The notes beneath the pieces were generated by a model. The model saw only the letters and a program-made list of their open reading frames with translations, was not told the origin of the DNA and did no database searches. Positions 1-10,933 of a stretch of 64,000 bases of DNA are shown here, piece by piece. The stretch's first letter is position 1, and the number at the start of each line of letters is the position of its first letter. The position numbers and the translations under genes were made by a program. The stretch comes from Zingiber officinale (lineage: Eukaryota > Streptophyta > Magnoliopsida > Zingiberales > Zingiberaceae), in the NCBI RefSeq assembly GCF_018446385.1, contig NW_024589864.1, positions 1-64,000 of the forward strand, given 5' to 3'.

Positions 1-1138
1 CTCATGAATTTGCTTATTTCCCCTTCTATACATATTCAGGATATCTATGAATGACTTGTAAACATATTCATCATTCTCAAAACGATCCTGCAATGGAAGA
101 GATGCATAAGGCATGGGCAAAAAAAAAACAACTTTAGAATTTATTCTATGGCATGCATACCTTGATTTTATGAACTAAATCAACTGCCTCATCATACTTT
201 GGTTTCTTTTCTTCTGGTAGCTTAATCTCATAGCCCTTGGGCAAGAAGGTATTAAACCCCATGATCAGATCCCAGTGACCTTTAAATAATTGCTTTACCC
301 TTATAATAACTTCATTCGTACAAATCCTGCATGGAGTTCACAACAAAAGATATGTTAATAGAACAATGAGTTAGGCAATTTAAGGTAAAAATAAAATTAG
401 AAGGATATCGTGCTGACCTCAGGCTCTTGAAGTCCTTCATGACTTTAAGAAATTCATCATATGTTTCTGTTTCATCATGAAATACAACCTTCACTGCCTT
501 CAGATAGGTTAGGGCATCATTGGTCGTGAGCTTGGAAGTAGTGCCAAATGCTGCTGGTGCAGGTGCCATCTGGTTTTGCCCAGACCTATAGAAAAACACC
601 AAAATCCGCTGAATAGCAAGAATTTCAAAAGATCTAAGTTCATATCGTACCCTTTCTTCGTCAAAGGCAATAACGACCAAAAGGAAAGGAGGGGAAAATA
701 GAAAGAAATAAGTAAAATACAGGAGCAATTTTTTTTGTTCCTCTTCCACCTTCCGTGAGAACGGCGAATTCATATACTGAATGATCAAACCAGAACAGAA
801 TTCCTGAACAAAAAGAATGCGAGAAAATAAACCTACTAGCAAAGAAAAGAACATTTTTTCCTCAGTATCGAGTTTTCCCATACTACAAGGATCTTAAAGT
901 TCCAGAAACATATATAGAAAACTATCACAAGCAATATTCTGGAACCGGCAAGAGCATCCGAACAAACGACGAACAAAGTCGACTAATGTAAAGAGAGAAA
1001 TCCCCGATAGATAGTCAATCCACGAACTAACTATTACGAATAAGAGTAAAGAACTCACCTATCCTCTCGAGGAGAGTTTGTCCGCCTGAGCTGGGAACTC
1101 ATCAAAGCCTCATCCCGCACCGCCTTTGATCCGTCCAT
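1..1138 (-). CDS. SNL: SIN3-like corepressor, 5' exons (copy A, partial)
   Basis: N-terminal part of a SIN3-like paired-amphipathic-helix protein, the scaffold of nuclear histone-deacetylase corepressor complexes. Four exons fit with GT/AG borders and continuous phase: 1059..1138, 418..585, 161..326 and 1..87, the last cut by the window edge. The start ATG is at 1138; a second in-frame ATG (MSSQL, codon 13) lines up with the start of copy B, so either may be used. Exons 2-3 encode the first PAH domain ([34 protein letters not shown]) and exon 4 opens the second ([18 protein letters not shown]). No stop or frameshift is seen in the visible part. It is a clear paralogue of the gene at 40783-58543, in the same orientation, with matching intron positions. 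Family assignment is firm; whether the whole gene is intact cannot be judged here. Confidence 0.9.
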
Positions 1139-1600
1139 GAAACAACTGCCGGAAGAAAACCGAACACACTAACAAAAATCCCTTATTTCCGCTCTTCTTG
1201 CAAGAATCCACGGATCAACGAAGGGACCAAGGAGAGAATTCTCGATGTTCCTCTTCCTGCGGATTGCAGAAGCGAGCGCGAGAAGAGATGCCAGCGGAGG
1301 GCTTGAAACCAAACGGAGGAAAACTGCGCGATGCGGTGAGTTCTCTTATAGAGATCCGGAAGGTTACCGGACCCACCCGTCTCTCAGTTATCCTGTATCG
1401 ACCGTTGGATCTTACCTTGGACGGCGGATCTAAGGCATCGGGTTTGGACTCCGAACTAATCGAACTGCTTCCAGTAAGCTTACCGAATTTGTAATACGGT
1501 GTGTCAAGCCGGCCGGAACGGGTCAACTCGATCGGTTCATCCGCAAACGGCCTCTGGACTGAACCGGGCCGAGAAAACTCTTGGAATCAATCAAATGTTA
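1139..1600. promoter_or_regulatory. Upstream region of SIN3-like copy A
   Basis: GC-richer than its surroundings, as expected for a 5' UTR and core promoter of a housekeeping-type plant gene transcribed leftward. Open frames on both strands here (about 1198-1526) have no recognisable protein similarity and look like by-products of base composition. I could not place a TATA box or transcription start with confidence. Confidence 0.4.
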
Positions 1601-2397
1601 TTAACTACTAAACAGTACATAATGTAACGGTAATATTTATTGAATTGTTATTTATATTATTTGGGATGGTTATTAAAGGAGACACTAAAAAATTTTATAT
1701 TTATCAAATAGCACATTTATTTTTCTAAATATATTTCTTCATAAAAAAATAAAATAATAAAAAAACGATAGTCATTCGATTCGTTATCTCTATGCTCTAG
1801 CGCGACTCGTAATAAAATTAAATAGCTCGAACTTATTTAAGCTAATTAATTATAATAATTAATAACAAGTTATTATATTTATATTTATATGTTCTATCTC
1901 TTACCGAACAAATTTGTGAGTCTCTTAATGAACACGTTCGTGAGCCTCTAAATAAACATATTCACGAGCACACTAATCAAATATTGTTAAGCTTGAATTC
2001 GACTCGATATAGTATTTTCAAACTCGAAATCAAGCTCGAATTTAACTTATTAAGGCATTTGAAGACAAAATTATAAACTAAACAAAAATAATCAACCAAG
2101 CCTAAAACCCTAACTTATGGAACATTCAAAGAGTTTTTACTTTTAAAGTGCGTCAAGCAAGAACACCATGTAAATAACAAGGCAATTGAATACATAACTT
2201 TCTAAAGTGATTTCTCCCTTAATGATTCATTGATTGCTCTAAATCCCTGTTAACATTCTAAAGTGTGTCAAGCTACATTTTCTTGAGATATTGAAGAAAG
2301 CAACCTACTCAGACTTCTTGTCAGCACCAACATCTGTCACTAAAAGACTTCGTCCCTCCTTGAGGAAGAAACCAACCTATTCAATGGTGAAGAAAAT
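1601..2397. other. AT-rich intergenic sequence
   Basis: No gene seen. Around 1800-2050 there are degenerate runs of 'gctcg/cgagc' words in AT-rich DNA (for example 'cttgaattcgactcgatat'). They recall the interior of the MITE at 14629-15184, so this may be an eroded relative. I could not find its ends. Confidence 0.3.
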
Positions 2398-3770
2398 GTA
2401 GGACCGGTGCGATCAATAGAAAGGAGGTGAATATTGATTCTTCGTTTGCTCACGTTTCGTCATTCATTCTTTTCTATCAAGGTTAGTCGTAGCGAAATAT
2501 AATTAAATAACTTAAAGATAGAAAGAACACTAATGATTTACTTGGTTCCTAACTCCACAAGGTCAGTACGTCCAAGGTTTAACAGGAGATACCCGTCCAT
2601 TAATTTTTCTCCTTTCTGGAACATTTATGTAAGCAAAGAAACTACTTACAATTTGATCGAGCACAATATAAATAAAAAAAATGATAACAACAATGTTTAA
2701 TGCAACAAACTCATAGTCGCAGTCCAAAAGTCCTAAGAGCAGTGCATCCCTCCTAGATCCTCCCCGGTCACAAGCAACGTCTCAGTAGTTTTTCTTTGAG
2801 TACAAAGTTGAAGAGTAGTAGAGCATTGTTTCTTAAGGCCCTGTTCATAAGGTTCTTTATAGACTCTCTCCGAGCAGCTAGACATGCCCAAGGAACCTAG
2901 ATGTCAGCCTCATCCTATCCAGTTCAACCGTGTCTTATTCGACTTATCAGATCTTGGTTCTAGCGCCTGGACCCGCTTAGGTCACCCGGATCCATCCAAT
3001 CCGGGTGGTTGCCTCTCGTTTGCATTTTTCTTCTCCCCCAGTCTTGCTTCTAGCTCTAGGTTCTTGCAAGATAAATACACATATATAAACAAGCAACCTA
3101 GTCTAATCCTATAAGTTTATATGATATATTAGGCTTACCTTTTACTTAGATATCACTCCTCTAAAATTTTACCGCCTAAGGGTCACTCACTTAGGATCAA
3201 GTCACACTCCTATTAGTCTACTCGATCTACTATGCTTCATGTTTGAACTTCCTCCAAAACTTTACTACCTAAGGTTCACCTCCTTAGGATTTTTTTTTTA
3301 CCAAATATTTGGTCATCTTGATTTGCTTGGACTTACTAGTCACTTAGTAGACTACTCACTCCTATCAAACATCTAGTCACCTTGGCATGTCTGGACTTTT
3401 GTCTGACATCCGGTTCTCACTAACCACTAGGTCTTTCCCTTGCTAGTCATTCAGTCAACCTTGACATGACTAAATTTTTACCTAACATTCACTTTTCACT
3501 AACCTACCAAGTTTTCCCTTTATTAATAATCTAGTCAATCTTGACCTGATTAAACTTCACTCTGTTAGTGATTCGATCAATCTTGATCTAACTAAACTTC
3601 TTATTTTCAAATATCAAGTTATGTTTAAATCAACCTCTAATCAAACTTAATCAGACCTTGATGTATTATAAAACATCGAAAAATTAAATGTTGATTCTAT
3701 AAACAAAAAGCAACCTATTATGACTCCATGAGGTCTTACATCTCCTTTGAATACTTTTGGTGAAATGCAA
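2398..3770 (+). repeat. Degenerate LTR-like sequence
   Basis: Begins with a TGTAGGACC word followed by a 'ggaggtgaata' phrase that resembles the opening of the solo LTRs at 34670 ('gaggggggtgaatag') and, reversed, 43898. It contains reiterated phrases such as 'ctagtcaatcttgac' and 'gatcaatcttgatct' around 3530-3600, and could end near a 'cttaca' at 3740. No matching target-site duplication was found, so the limits are guesses. The short open frame at 2884-3114 has no protein character. Confidence 0.4.
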
Positions 3771-3828
3771 CGCATAAAAAATTTCACTAATCCTCCACAT
3801 TATAATTAGAGTTGTCAAACGGATCAAC

Positions 3829-3890
3829 ACATAGCAGGGCAGGTTGACTCGTGGGGGGCACATAGCAGGGCAAGCTGGCTCGTGGGGGTT
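3829..3890 (+). repeat. Short tandem duplication, G-rich
   Basis: Two copies of a roughly 31-bp unit built on 'cacatagcagggca' plus 'ctcgtggggg', next to further 'ggttggc' words up to about 3930. It could be the end of an old hAT-type MITE, but no partner terminus was found. Confidence 0.45.
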
Positions 3891-4807
3891 GGCTTATGGT
3901 GGGTTGGCCATTTAGTGGGGTGGGGCGGGATGGACCGACTCATTATCTTGGCAGATTGGGAAATCTCCAACCTAATTCAACCCATGACAAGTTATGGGTT
4001 AGGCGAGCTAACCCACGAGCCCACTAATATATATATAATTAAAAATTTTAAATTTGGGTTAATATGTTTAGGGCTTATGACTTTCATGGAATCCTAATCA
4101 AGTATATTTTTATATATTATCTTTAGAGATTCTAGTCCGTAATGAAATGGTAGAAGGACGGATGATTTAGAGTGTTTGTTATGATTTATTATTTTTTTTC
4201 AAAATGTAGAACTCATAATTATTTTCTAGAATTTAATTGCAAGACCACCTCTAAATCTCTAGTTATTGCAAAAGAGGAATCAAAAAATTGAAAAATAACG
4301 TAGAACATAATTTATAGTTACCAGATCGCATATCCCATAAAATACACAGTCGTATCAAAGGAATCATAACAACATAGTTCATTTTTTTTTTTCGAAAATC
4401 AAATCGTAGCGGATTTGATGACACACTTTAGACAGTTCCAGTAAAATCTCTTGTGATCCATCTTCACAACAACGAACAACCGGAGTGCTACTGTCTTTGT
4501 TTACCTTCCCCGAACTTAATAAGCATAACATATCGAATAATTAATAAGTTATATTTAAAACATGAAAAATATTATCTTCTATAGTAACACTTGAGAAAAT
4601 CAGAGTCAAATTTGAAAAAGAAAAAAAGCAGTTTTAATCTATCTAATCTTTGGCCCTGAAATGACATGAATTCTCAGTTCAGCTCTTTGTATCCTAGCTC
4701 CTCTTTCCTCCTCGCTCTGTGACAACACACAAGGACCTTCTTAATTCCTAGATCTCTCTACCGGTTCTCTTTTTAATCTGTACGTAGCCCTCCATTTGTC
4801 ACTTACT
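3891..4807. other. Intergenic; right end probably upstream of the NOI gene
   Basis: No coding sequence recognised. The last 200 bp or so (about 4600-4807) were directly joined to 14009 before the composite retrotransposon inserted, as shown by its target duplication. They are therefore the original distal 5' flank of the NOI-type gene at 14335. Confidence 0.5.
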
Positions 4808-4812
4808 CTGAC

Positions 4813-5261
4813 TGTTAGACGTTGCATCAGTTGCAACGTCGGGAAGATGAAGGGGGGCCGATCCTTCATCTTCCTCCATTTAAAGCTGTCATCAAGGCAT
4901 CGGTTGGTAACCGATGTCTTGCTTGATATAAATGGTGGCGTCCAAGGCAATCTGAAGATGGTGTGCGTTCGAGGTGAGCAGAGGATAGCTTCTGACGATC
5001 AGAGGTGTGCAGAAGAGCAGTGGATGTGATCGTGTGAGCAAAGGGAGAACATCCGTAGGGACGGGATTTGGTTTGTGGAAGAGTTCGAGAAGGTTCCGTG
5101 TGGTGATCTTCTCGGCGACAGCAGCAGCGACGTCTCCGGCGGTTCATCGGTGACTTCATCGACCGGCGTCTTCGGTTGCGGTTCTTCAGGAGATCAATGT
5201 GAGTGTTTATGGTTTCTGCATTATTATTTTAATTACTTCGTTTAAGTTTTCATGCTCTCAA
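4813..5261 (+). repeat. Left LTR of composite element (3'-truncated)
   Basis: Starts TGTTAGACGTTGCATC and matches the right LTR base for base apart from about two substitutions. It stops at 'catgctctcaa' without the terminal 'aactaccaaca' and passes directly into inverted internal sequence at 5262 (reverse complement of the region around 12236). There is therefore no primer-binding site on its right side. Confidence 0.88.
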
Positions 5262-8200
5262 GAATTTTTTTTATTTATCAAAATGTCTTTACAATTGTTA
5301 CATTCTCCGAAGTCCCAAAGACTTCATATGACCATGAAATGACTCTTTAGTCAATGACTTAGTAAAAGGATCAGCAAGCATATTCCGTGTAGGGATGTAC
5401 TCAAGAATAATCTTTTTCTTGTCAACAATATCCCTTACAAAATTATACTTAATTTCTATATGCTTGCCTTTGCTGTGATATTTGGGATCCTTGGAAAATG
5501 CTATCGCAGCTTGACTGTCACATCCTCAGATGCTTCAGGAACCTTCTTAGCCAGACAGCCTCTTGCACAACCGCTGCACAAGCCACATACTCAGCTTCCA
5601 TTGTCGACAAGGCTACACAAGCCTGCTTCTTGCTGTTCCATGAGATGGCGCCATCATTCAGCAAGAAGACATAGCCAGATGTGGATTTTCTGTCATCAAG
5701 ATCCCCAGCCCAATCTGCATCTGAGTAGCCACCTAGGCTCATATGTGATCCTTGGAAACAGAGGTAATAATCAGCTGTTCCTTTAAGATATCTGAATATC
5801 CTCTTCACCGCTTTTCAGTGTCTCGATCCTGGGTTTGACTAGAAACGACTAACTAAGCCAACAGCATAGCTTATATCGGGACGAGTACACAACATAGTGT
5901 ACATCAAACTACCAATAGCACTGGCATATGGTTTCTTCTTCATTTCGGCTATTTCCTCAGGAGTCTTGGGATACATACTTTTGCTCAAGATAGTACCTTT
6001 CGCAATAGGCGTCTGTTTAATGTTGCAATCTGACATATTGAAGTGTTGTAGCATCTTAGTGATATAAGCTTCTTGAGACAAACCCAAAAGCCTCTTTGAT
6101 CGGTCTCTAACGATCTTCACTCCTAAGATGTACTCTGCTTCTCCCATATCTATTATGTCAAATTGTGATGAAAGCCAACTTTTGACTTCTATCACACACT
6201 TTATGTCACTTCCAGCTATTAGCATATCATCAACATATAATGATAAAATGACAAGCTTTCTTTTTTCCTTCCTTAGGTAAACACAATGATCCTCATTGAT
6301 CATTTCGAAACCATAAGATAATATTACTTCATTAAATCTTATGTTCCATTGTCTTGACGCTTGCTTTAGCCCATATATAGACTTCCGAAGTCTACATACT
6401 CTTTTCTCTTGGCCTTCAGCAACATAACCTTCTGGTTGTACCATATAGATTTCTTCGTCAAGATTACCATTAAGGAAAGCCGTTTTTATATCCATCTGAT
6501 GTAATTCCATGTCATAGTGTGCTACTATAGCTAGGATGACACGTATTGACACAAACTTTATAACTGGGGAGAATGTCTCTTCAAAGTCAATACCCTCCAT
6601 TTGGGTATATCCTTTTGCAACTAATCGAGCTTTGTATCGATTAATCGATCCATCTGCTTTCCTCTTTACTTTGAGAATCCACTTATTCCCAATAGCCCTT
6701 CGGCCCGGAGGAAGATCGACTAAATCCCAAACATGATTCTTTCTCATTGACTCCATTTCTTCATCCATTGCAACTTTCCATTCTTTTCTAACTGAGCTGC
6801 TCATAGCTTCCTCAACTGTTCGAGGTTCCTCATCGTCAACTGGGAGAACCATTAATGCCTCATTCTCAATATCAAACCTTCTTCGTGGAATAATCTGACG
6901 ACTACTTCTTCGAAGGTTAGACTGTTGAGAAACTGACTCATTCAGTGACAAATTACTCCCAATCGGTTGACTAGATTCAGGCATCTCCTGATTTGTTGAT
7001 AAAGGAACATTATCCTCCTCCTCTATCTCATATAGAGGAATTATCTTATCAACTTCACCTCGTGTTAGGAACTCAGTTTCTAGAAAAGTAACATCTCTTG
7101 ACTCAATTTCAGAGATGGTTCCATCTTGTCGCTCACCAATAAAAACATAACCTTTAGAGGTCTCAGAGTACCTTATAAAGATATACTTTTTACCTCTGGG
7201 TCATAATTTTCCATGTTCGTGAGTCTTATCATGAACGTAGACAGCTGACTCCCAATGTCTCAAATTATTCAAATCCAGCTTTCTGCCTATCCAACGTTCA
7301 TGTGGGGTAGATGGAACTGACTTTGAAGGCACTTTGTTAAGTATATAGGTTGCAACCAATAATGCATCTCCCCAATAGGAGATTGGCAAATTAGTCTGCA
7401 TCATCATAGACCTAATCATTTCAAAAAGAGTCATATTTCTTCTTTCAGCAACCCCATTTTGTTGTGGAGTTTCAGGGATAGTCAGCTGTCTAATAATCCC
7501 TTTCTCATTACACATTGTTTTGAACTGATCAGACAAATATTCACCTCCATAGTCAGCGCACAAGGTTTTAACCTTACGTTCCAATTGATTCTTAACTTCG
7601 TTCAAGTAACAAATAAAGCAATCCAATGCTTCAGATTTGTGAGAAATCAAACACACATGACCAAAACGTGTGAAGTCATCAATAAATGTAATAAAATAAG
7701 AACTCTCATTTTTAGCCTTCATATTCATTGGACCACAAATATCCGAATGAATTAATTGCAATGGTGATTCAGCTCTAATAGCCTTACCAAAAGGTTTCTT
7801 AGTCGTCTTTCCAGCAAGACAATGCTCACATATAGACAAGTTAATCTTAGCATGAGTGCCTAAAAGGCCCTCCTTAGCTAATCTATTCATCCGTTCTTGT
7901 CCTATATGTCCCAATCTAGCATGCCAAATTTCATCATTAACATCAGCATTACTAGTAAGAGCAATGTTTGAAAAACAACTATTATTATTTGGTTCTACAT
8001 CAAGAACCATAAAACCATTTGTTACATAACCATATCTAATTAACACAGAGTTAATTCGAAGTTCCACACAACGGCTATAAAAATTTACATTGTAACCTAA
8101 ATCAAGAAGACAAATAACGGAAACCAGATTCCGTCGAATCTCAGGAGCGTACAGGACATCATGTAGAAACAAGGTGCCTCCACCACGTAGGTTGAACTTG

Positions 8201-9249
8201 CAAGTGTCAATTCCTTTGACTTCTATTCTTGCATTGTTTCCTACATATATCCATTTGTTGCCAGCTGGTACCCGACGGTACTCCACATATGTAGCTCGAT
8301 CACGAGCTACGTGGTTCGTTGCTCTTGAATCTACAAACCACAAAGGATACGAATCAGCTAACAACACTGTACTTGTAACATATTGCTCGTGGAAAGAAGA
8401 GAAAAATGGATTTACCTTTTTAGGCTCAGTACAATCCCGAGCAAAATGGCCCTTCTTGCCACAGTTGAAGTAGGTCAACTTGCTCCTAGGTTTTTGTCCA
8501 TTTTTCTTTCCTTTCTTCTTGATTTGGTTTTTCGCAGCAACAGCATTAACCTCCTTCCCTTTCCCCTTTCCTTTCTTGAACCACTTGTTCTTATTCTTGG
8601 AACCAGAACCTTCAGCTACAAAAGCTTGACTCGAAATCCTTGCGGATTCAATCCTCTCCGCCTCAAGTTCCACATGGCGTGAGACATCAGTGAAAGTCTT
8701 GATACTCTCACTATGGGTCAGGTTCTGTTTCATCGTTTCCAAAGAATCAGGAAGGGAACGGATAACTGCCTGAACCTGTTGTTCATTGGTCAACGTATAA
8801 CCTGCAGTCTTCAGCTCTCGAATCATGTTACCCATCTCCCTGAGATGTTGGGCCATGGTAACATTCGAGCGCTTCTTACAACTATTAAACTTGATAGTTA
8901 GCTGACGGAGCTTACTCAGACTGACTCCACTGTACTTCTCTCTAAGGGCTACCCAGACAGCATGAGCCGATGGTAATGACTCATACTCAAATACTAGGTC
9001 ATCTACCATTGAACTAATTAATATGCCCTTAGCAATGGAGTCCTTCCTTTTCCATGCCTTATAGGCATCAAGGTCACGTCTGTGCTGTGCTGTGGAACCC
9101 TCAACCGGTTCCTCCATGATTTGGTTTACAGCCTCCAGAACTTCTTGTTCCTCAAGAACATATTGTATCTTGAGGTGCCAGATTTTGTAGTTATCCCCAT
9201 ATAATTTCTCACCCTTATTGAGTTCAGCTATGATGTTTTTAGTTGCCAT
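5262..9249 (-). pseudogene. copia gag-pol polyprotein, inverted core, defective
   Basis: Reading leftward from ATG 9249, one frame runs through gag, protease, integrase, reverse transcriptase and RNase H, broken by nonsense codons. One TGA lies just below 7201, after the integrase. Two more lie between RT and RNase H (5809-5838), where an intact copy would have Gln and Trp. A deletion of some 40 bp follows RNase H codon LRM at 5518. Seen motifs: integrase zinc finger (WHARLGHIG ... CEHCLAGK), integrase core (HSDICGP, FIDDFTRFG), RT (YVDDMLIAG) and RNase H (SDADWAGDL, STMEAEYVAC). Two key residues are altered: the protease signature reads DSRAT instead of DSGA[ST], and the gag knuckle has Tyr for the first Cys (YFNCGKKGHFARDC). 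The gene order is copia-type. It cannot make a complete polyprotein. Confidence 0.9.
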
Positions 9250-9632
9250 GATCTACATAAATAAACAAATTATTTATTATTTCAGTGTAATTCATATATG
9301 TGCAACTATTTATTGACTTAGTGTAAATTAGAGTTAGTTTACAAAATCAAGTGATAACATTGTTTCCACTCATCATTTGTATGTTCTAATCTAATCAACA
9401 CTGATCAATTATATTACACATATCCCAACTAATGAACAAATCATTTTATATGAACGAATCATATTTATATGAACTAATCATATCATGAAATGAACTAATC
9501 ATTTCCAAGTTAGTTAACATATAACTTAACTTTTATTATATAATTCTGTTCGTACAAAACAACAGAAATTATTACATGACTCAAAAACTAGATGAGCTTA
9601 CACTGTTCGTACATAACGACAGTAACAGAACA
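9250..9632 (-). other. Leader of inverted copia core with short repeats
   Basis: Untranslated stretch between the gag start and the small frame at 9633-9818. It holds a minisatellite of 'atgaac[gt]aatcat' words (about 9440-9510) and a direct repeat built on 'ctgttcgtacaaaac'/'ctgttcgtacataac' (about 9545 and 9603). No LTR end or primer-binding site in minus orientation is present, so the inverted core lacks its own 5' LTR. Confidence 0.5.
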
Positions 9633-9818
9633 CTAATAAACTAGATAAGCTAGCACTACTCCCACTAGGATAAATGCTAGAGCAGTGGGTAATTGCATCC
9701 CGTTTATCCCAGATTCTATGATAGGTGGATCAGCCTCAGATGTATCCATCAGATCCATCTCTGGATCTTCTACACACTCCTGAGGATCCTCCTCTGAGGA
9801 GTAGTGCTGTTCTAGCAT
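9633..9818 (-). CDS. Small ORF upstream of gag, acidic with C-terminal hydrophobic segment
   Basis: 61 codons from ATG 9818, just upstream of the inverted gag. The first two-thirds are strongly acidic (EEDPQE, EDPEMDLMD, SEADPP). The last 19 residues form one hydrophobic stretch, LPTALAFILVGVVLAYLVY, ending at the stop, the layout of a tail-anchored membrane protein. I recognise no family. It lies in a part of a copia element that is normally a noncoding leader. A chance open frame in rearranged DNA is the main alternative; the sharp acidic/hydrophobic split is the only argument for a real product. Confidence 0.3.
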   Translation of the reverse strand: MLEQHYSSEEDPQECVEDPEMDLMDTSEADPPIIESGINGMQLPTALAFILVGVVLAYLVY

Positions 9819-9945
9819 ATAACATTAAAAAGCACTGTTCTAGAGATGGATCCTGAAGGATCAGAGGGAGATGTTGATCACCTTGTAGTCTATGTGACTG
9901 ACATGGTATATGTGACCATATGGATTGACTTGGATGAGTGGGAGA

Positions 9946-10371
9946 TGTTGGGCGTTATACTCGGCAGATGAAAGGGTTCGTCCCTTTCGCTGCCGCAAAC
10001 GGCAGTTTACTGTAAACGCCAAGGAGACGAAGGGGCGTCCTTTCCCCTTCGTCTTCCTTAGTCTTCTTATAAGAAGCGTCCAAGTGCAGATCGAGAGAAG
10101 GAGAGCTTTTGGCGAGGTGATCAGGGAGCACCGAGAGATCATGTGAGAGCAAAGGGAGAGTATTCGGCTGGGATTTGGCTTGTGAAATTTGAAGCGCTTT
10201 CCGATTGCTCCGTGATCGTGCTTCCGACAGCAGCAACCTCTTCGTCGACCACCGGTGTCCTCAACAGCACTTCGGCGTCTTCGGTTGCGGTTCTTCGGGA
10301 GATCCAAGTGAGTAGTTACCGCTTTATTTAATTGCTTTGTTTTAGTTTTCATGCTCTCAAAACTACCAACA
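9946..10371 (+). repeat. Internal LTR of a divergent sister subfamily
   Basis: Starts TGTTGGGCGTTATACTC and ends 'aaaactaccaaca'. Its 3' half resembles the outer LTRs ('cttcggttgcggttcttc', 'catgctctcaaaactacc'), but the 5' half is clearly different. It is preceded by a polypurine-like 'gatgagtgggaga' and about 70 bp of 3' internal sequence that also precedes the right LTR, and it is followed by a primer-binding site. It therefore sits as internal-LTR-internal, not as a flanking LTR. Confidence 0.8.
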
Positions 10372-10372
10372 A

Positions 10373-10384
10373 TGGTATCAGAGC
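10373..10384 (+). promoter_or_regulatory. Primer-binding site (initiator Met-tRNA)
   Basis: TGGTATCAGAGC one base after the internal LTR: the standard complement of the 3' end of plant initiator methionine tRNA, used to prime minus-strand synthesis in copia elements. It is the only primer-binding site in the composite. Confidence 0.85.
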
Positions 10385-10627
10385 ATGTATAGTTTTGAAA
10401 GCATGGAAATCGACGCGAAAAAGCTCGCATTTTCTTCTTCTGTTGCGAAGAAGACGATACTGTTCATCAATTGAATCGATTAACCAATCGATTCAATTAG
10501 ATTGAATCGATTGAAATGGTCTTTCAATCGATTCAAAATCGCGGGAAGAACAGTGCTTTTTACGAAGCACAGTGAGAAGAAGAAACTACTTCAATCGATT
10601 GAAGAATCGATTGAAGAGAAGAAAAAA

Positions 10628-10932
10628 TAGAATGAACAGTGTTTCTTACGAAGCACTGGAAAGAAAAAAAAACCATCAACTGAATCGATTCATGTGAAAA
10701 AAAGGCATAAACAGTACTTTTGATCAAGCACTGTAACAAAAAACGTGAAGAGAAAAAAATGCATGCATAATTTTAATTTATTTTTTTCTCTTCACGTTTT
10801 TTGTTACAGTGCTTGATCAAAAGTACTGTTTATGCCTTTTTTTCGCATGAATCGATTCAAGGATACTTGAATCGATTCAGTTGATGGTTTTTTTTTCTTT
10901 CCAGTGCTTCGTAAGAAACACTGTTCATTCTA
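10628..10932. repeat. Large near-perfect palindrome in copia leader
   Basis: Left arm 10628..10760, spacer 10761..10779, right arm 10780..10932. The arms match almost completely: one mismatch (atgtg/atgcg) and one 20-bp insertion in the right arm that duplicates a 'gaatcgattca' word. The surrounding leader (10440-10930) is full of 'aatcgatt' and 'cagtgctt' words that are themselves palindromic. Forward pol sequence starts at 10934, immediately after the right arm. A transcript would fold into a long hairpin. Confidence 0.92.
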
Positions 10933-10933
10933 A

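Noticed and set aside
1198-1526. ORFs on both strands near the left gene
   Set aside because: They overlap each other in the GC-rich upstream region of SIN3-like copy A; neither has a recognisable domain.
2380-3760. Nine-base repeat 'caacctatt' on both sides of the LTR-like region (about 2373 and 3712) as a target duplication
   Set aside because: It does not abut TG...CA ends and LTR retrotransposons make 4-6 bp duplications, so it is probably chance.
10373-10384. A tRNA gene at the TGGTATCAGAGC sites
   Set aside because: Only the 12-nt primer complement is present after each LTR; there is no cloverleaf.
10440-10630. CRISPR-like array from repeated 'aatcgatt' words
   Set aside because: Repeats are short, irregularly spaced and without unique equal-length spacers, in a plant retroelement leader.
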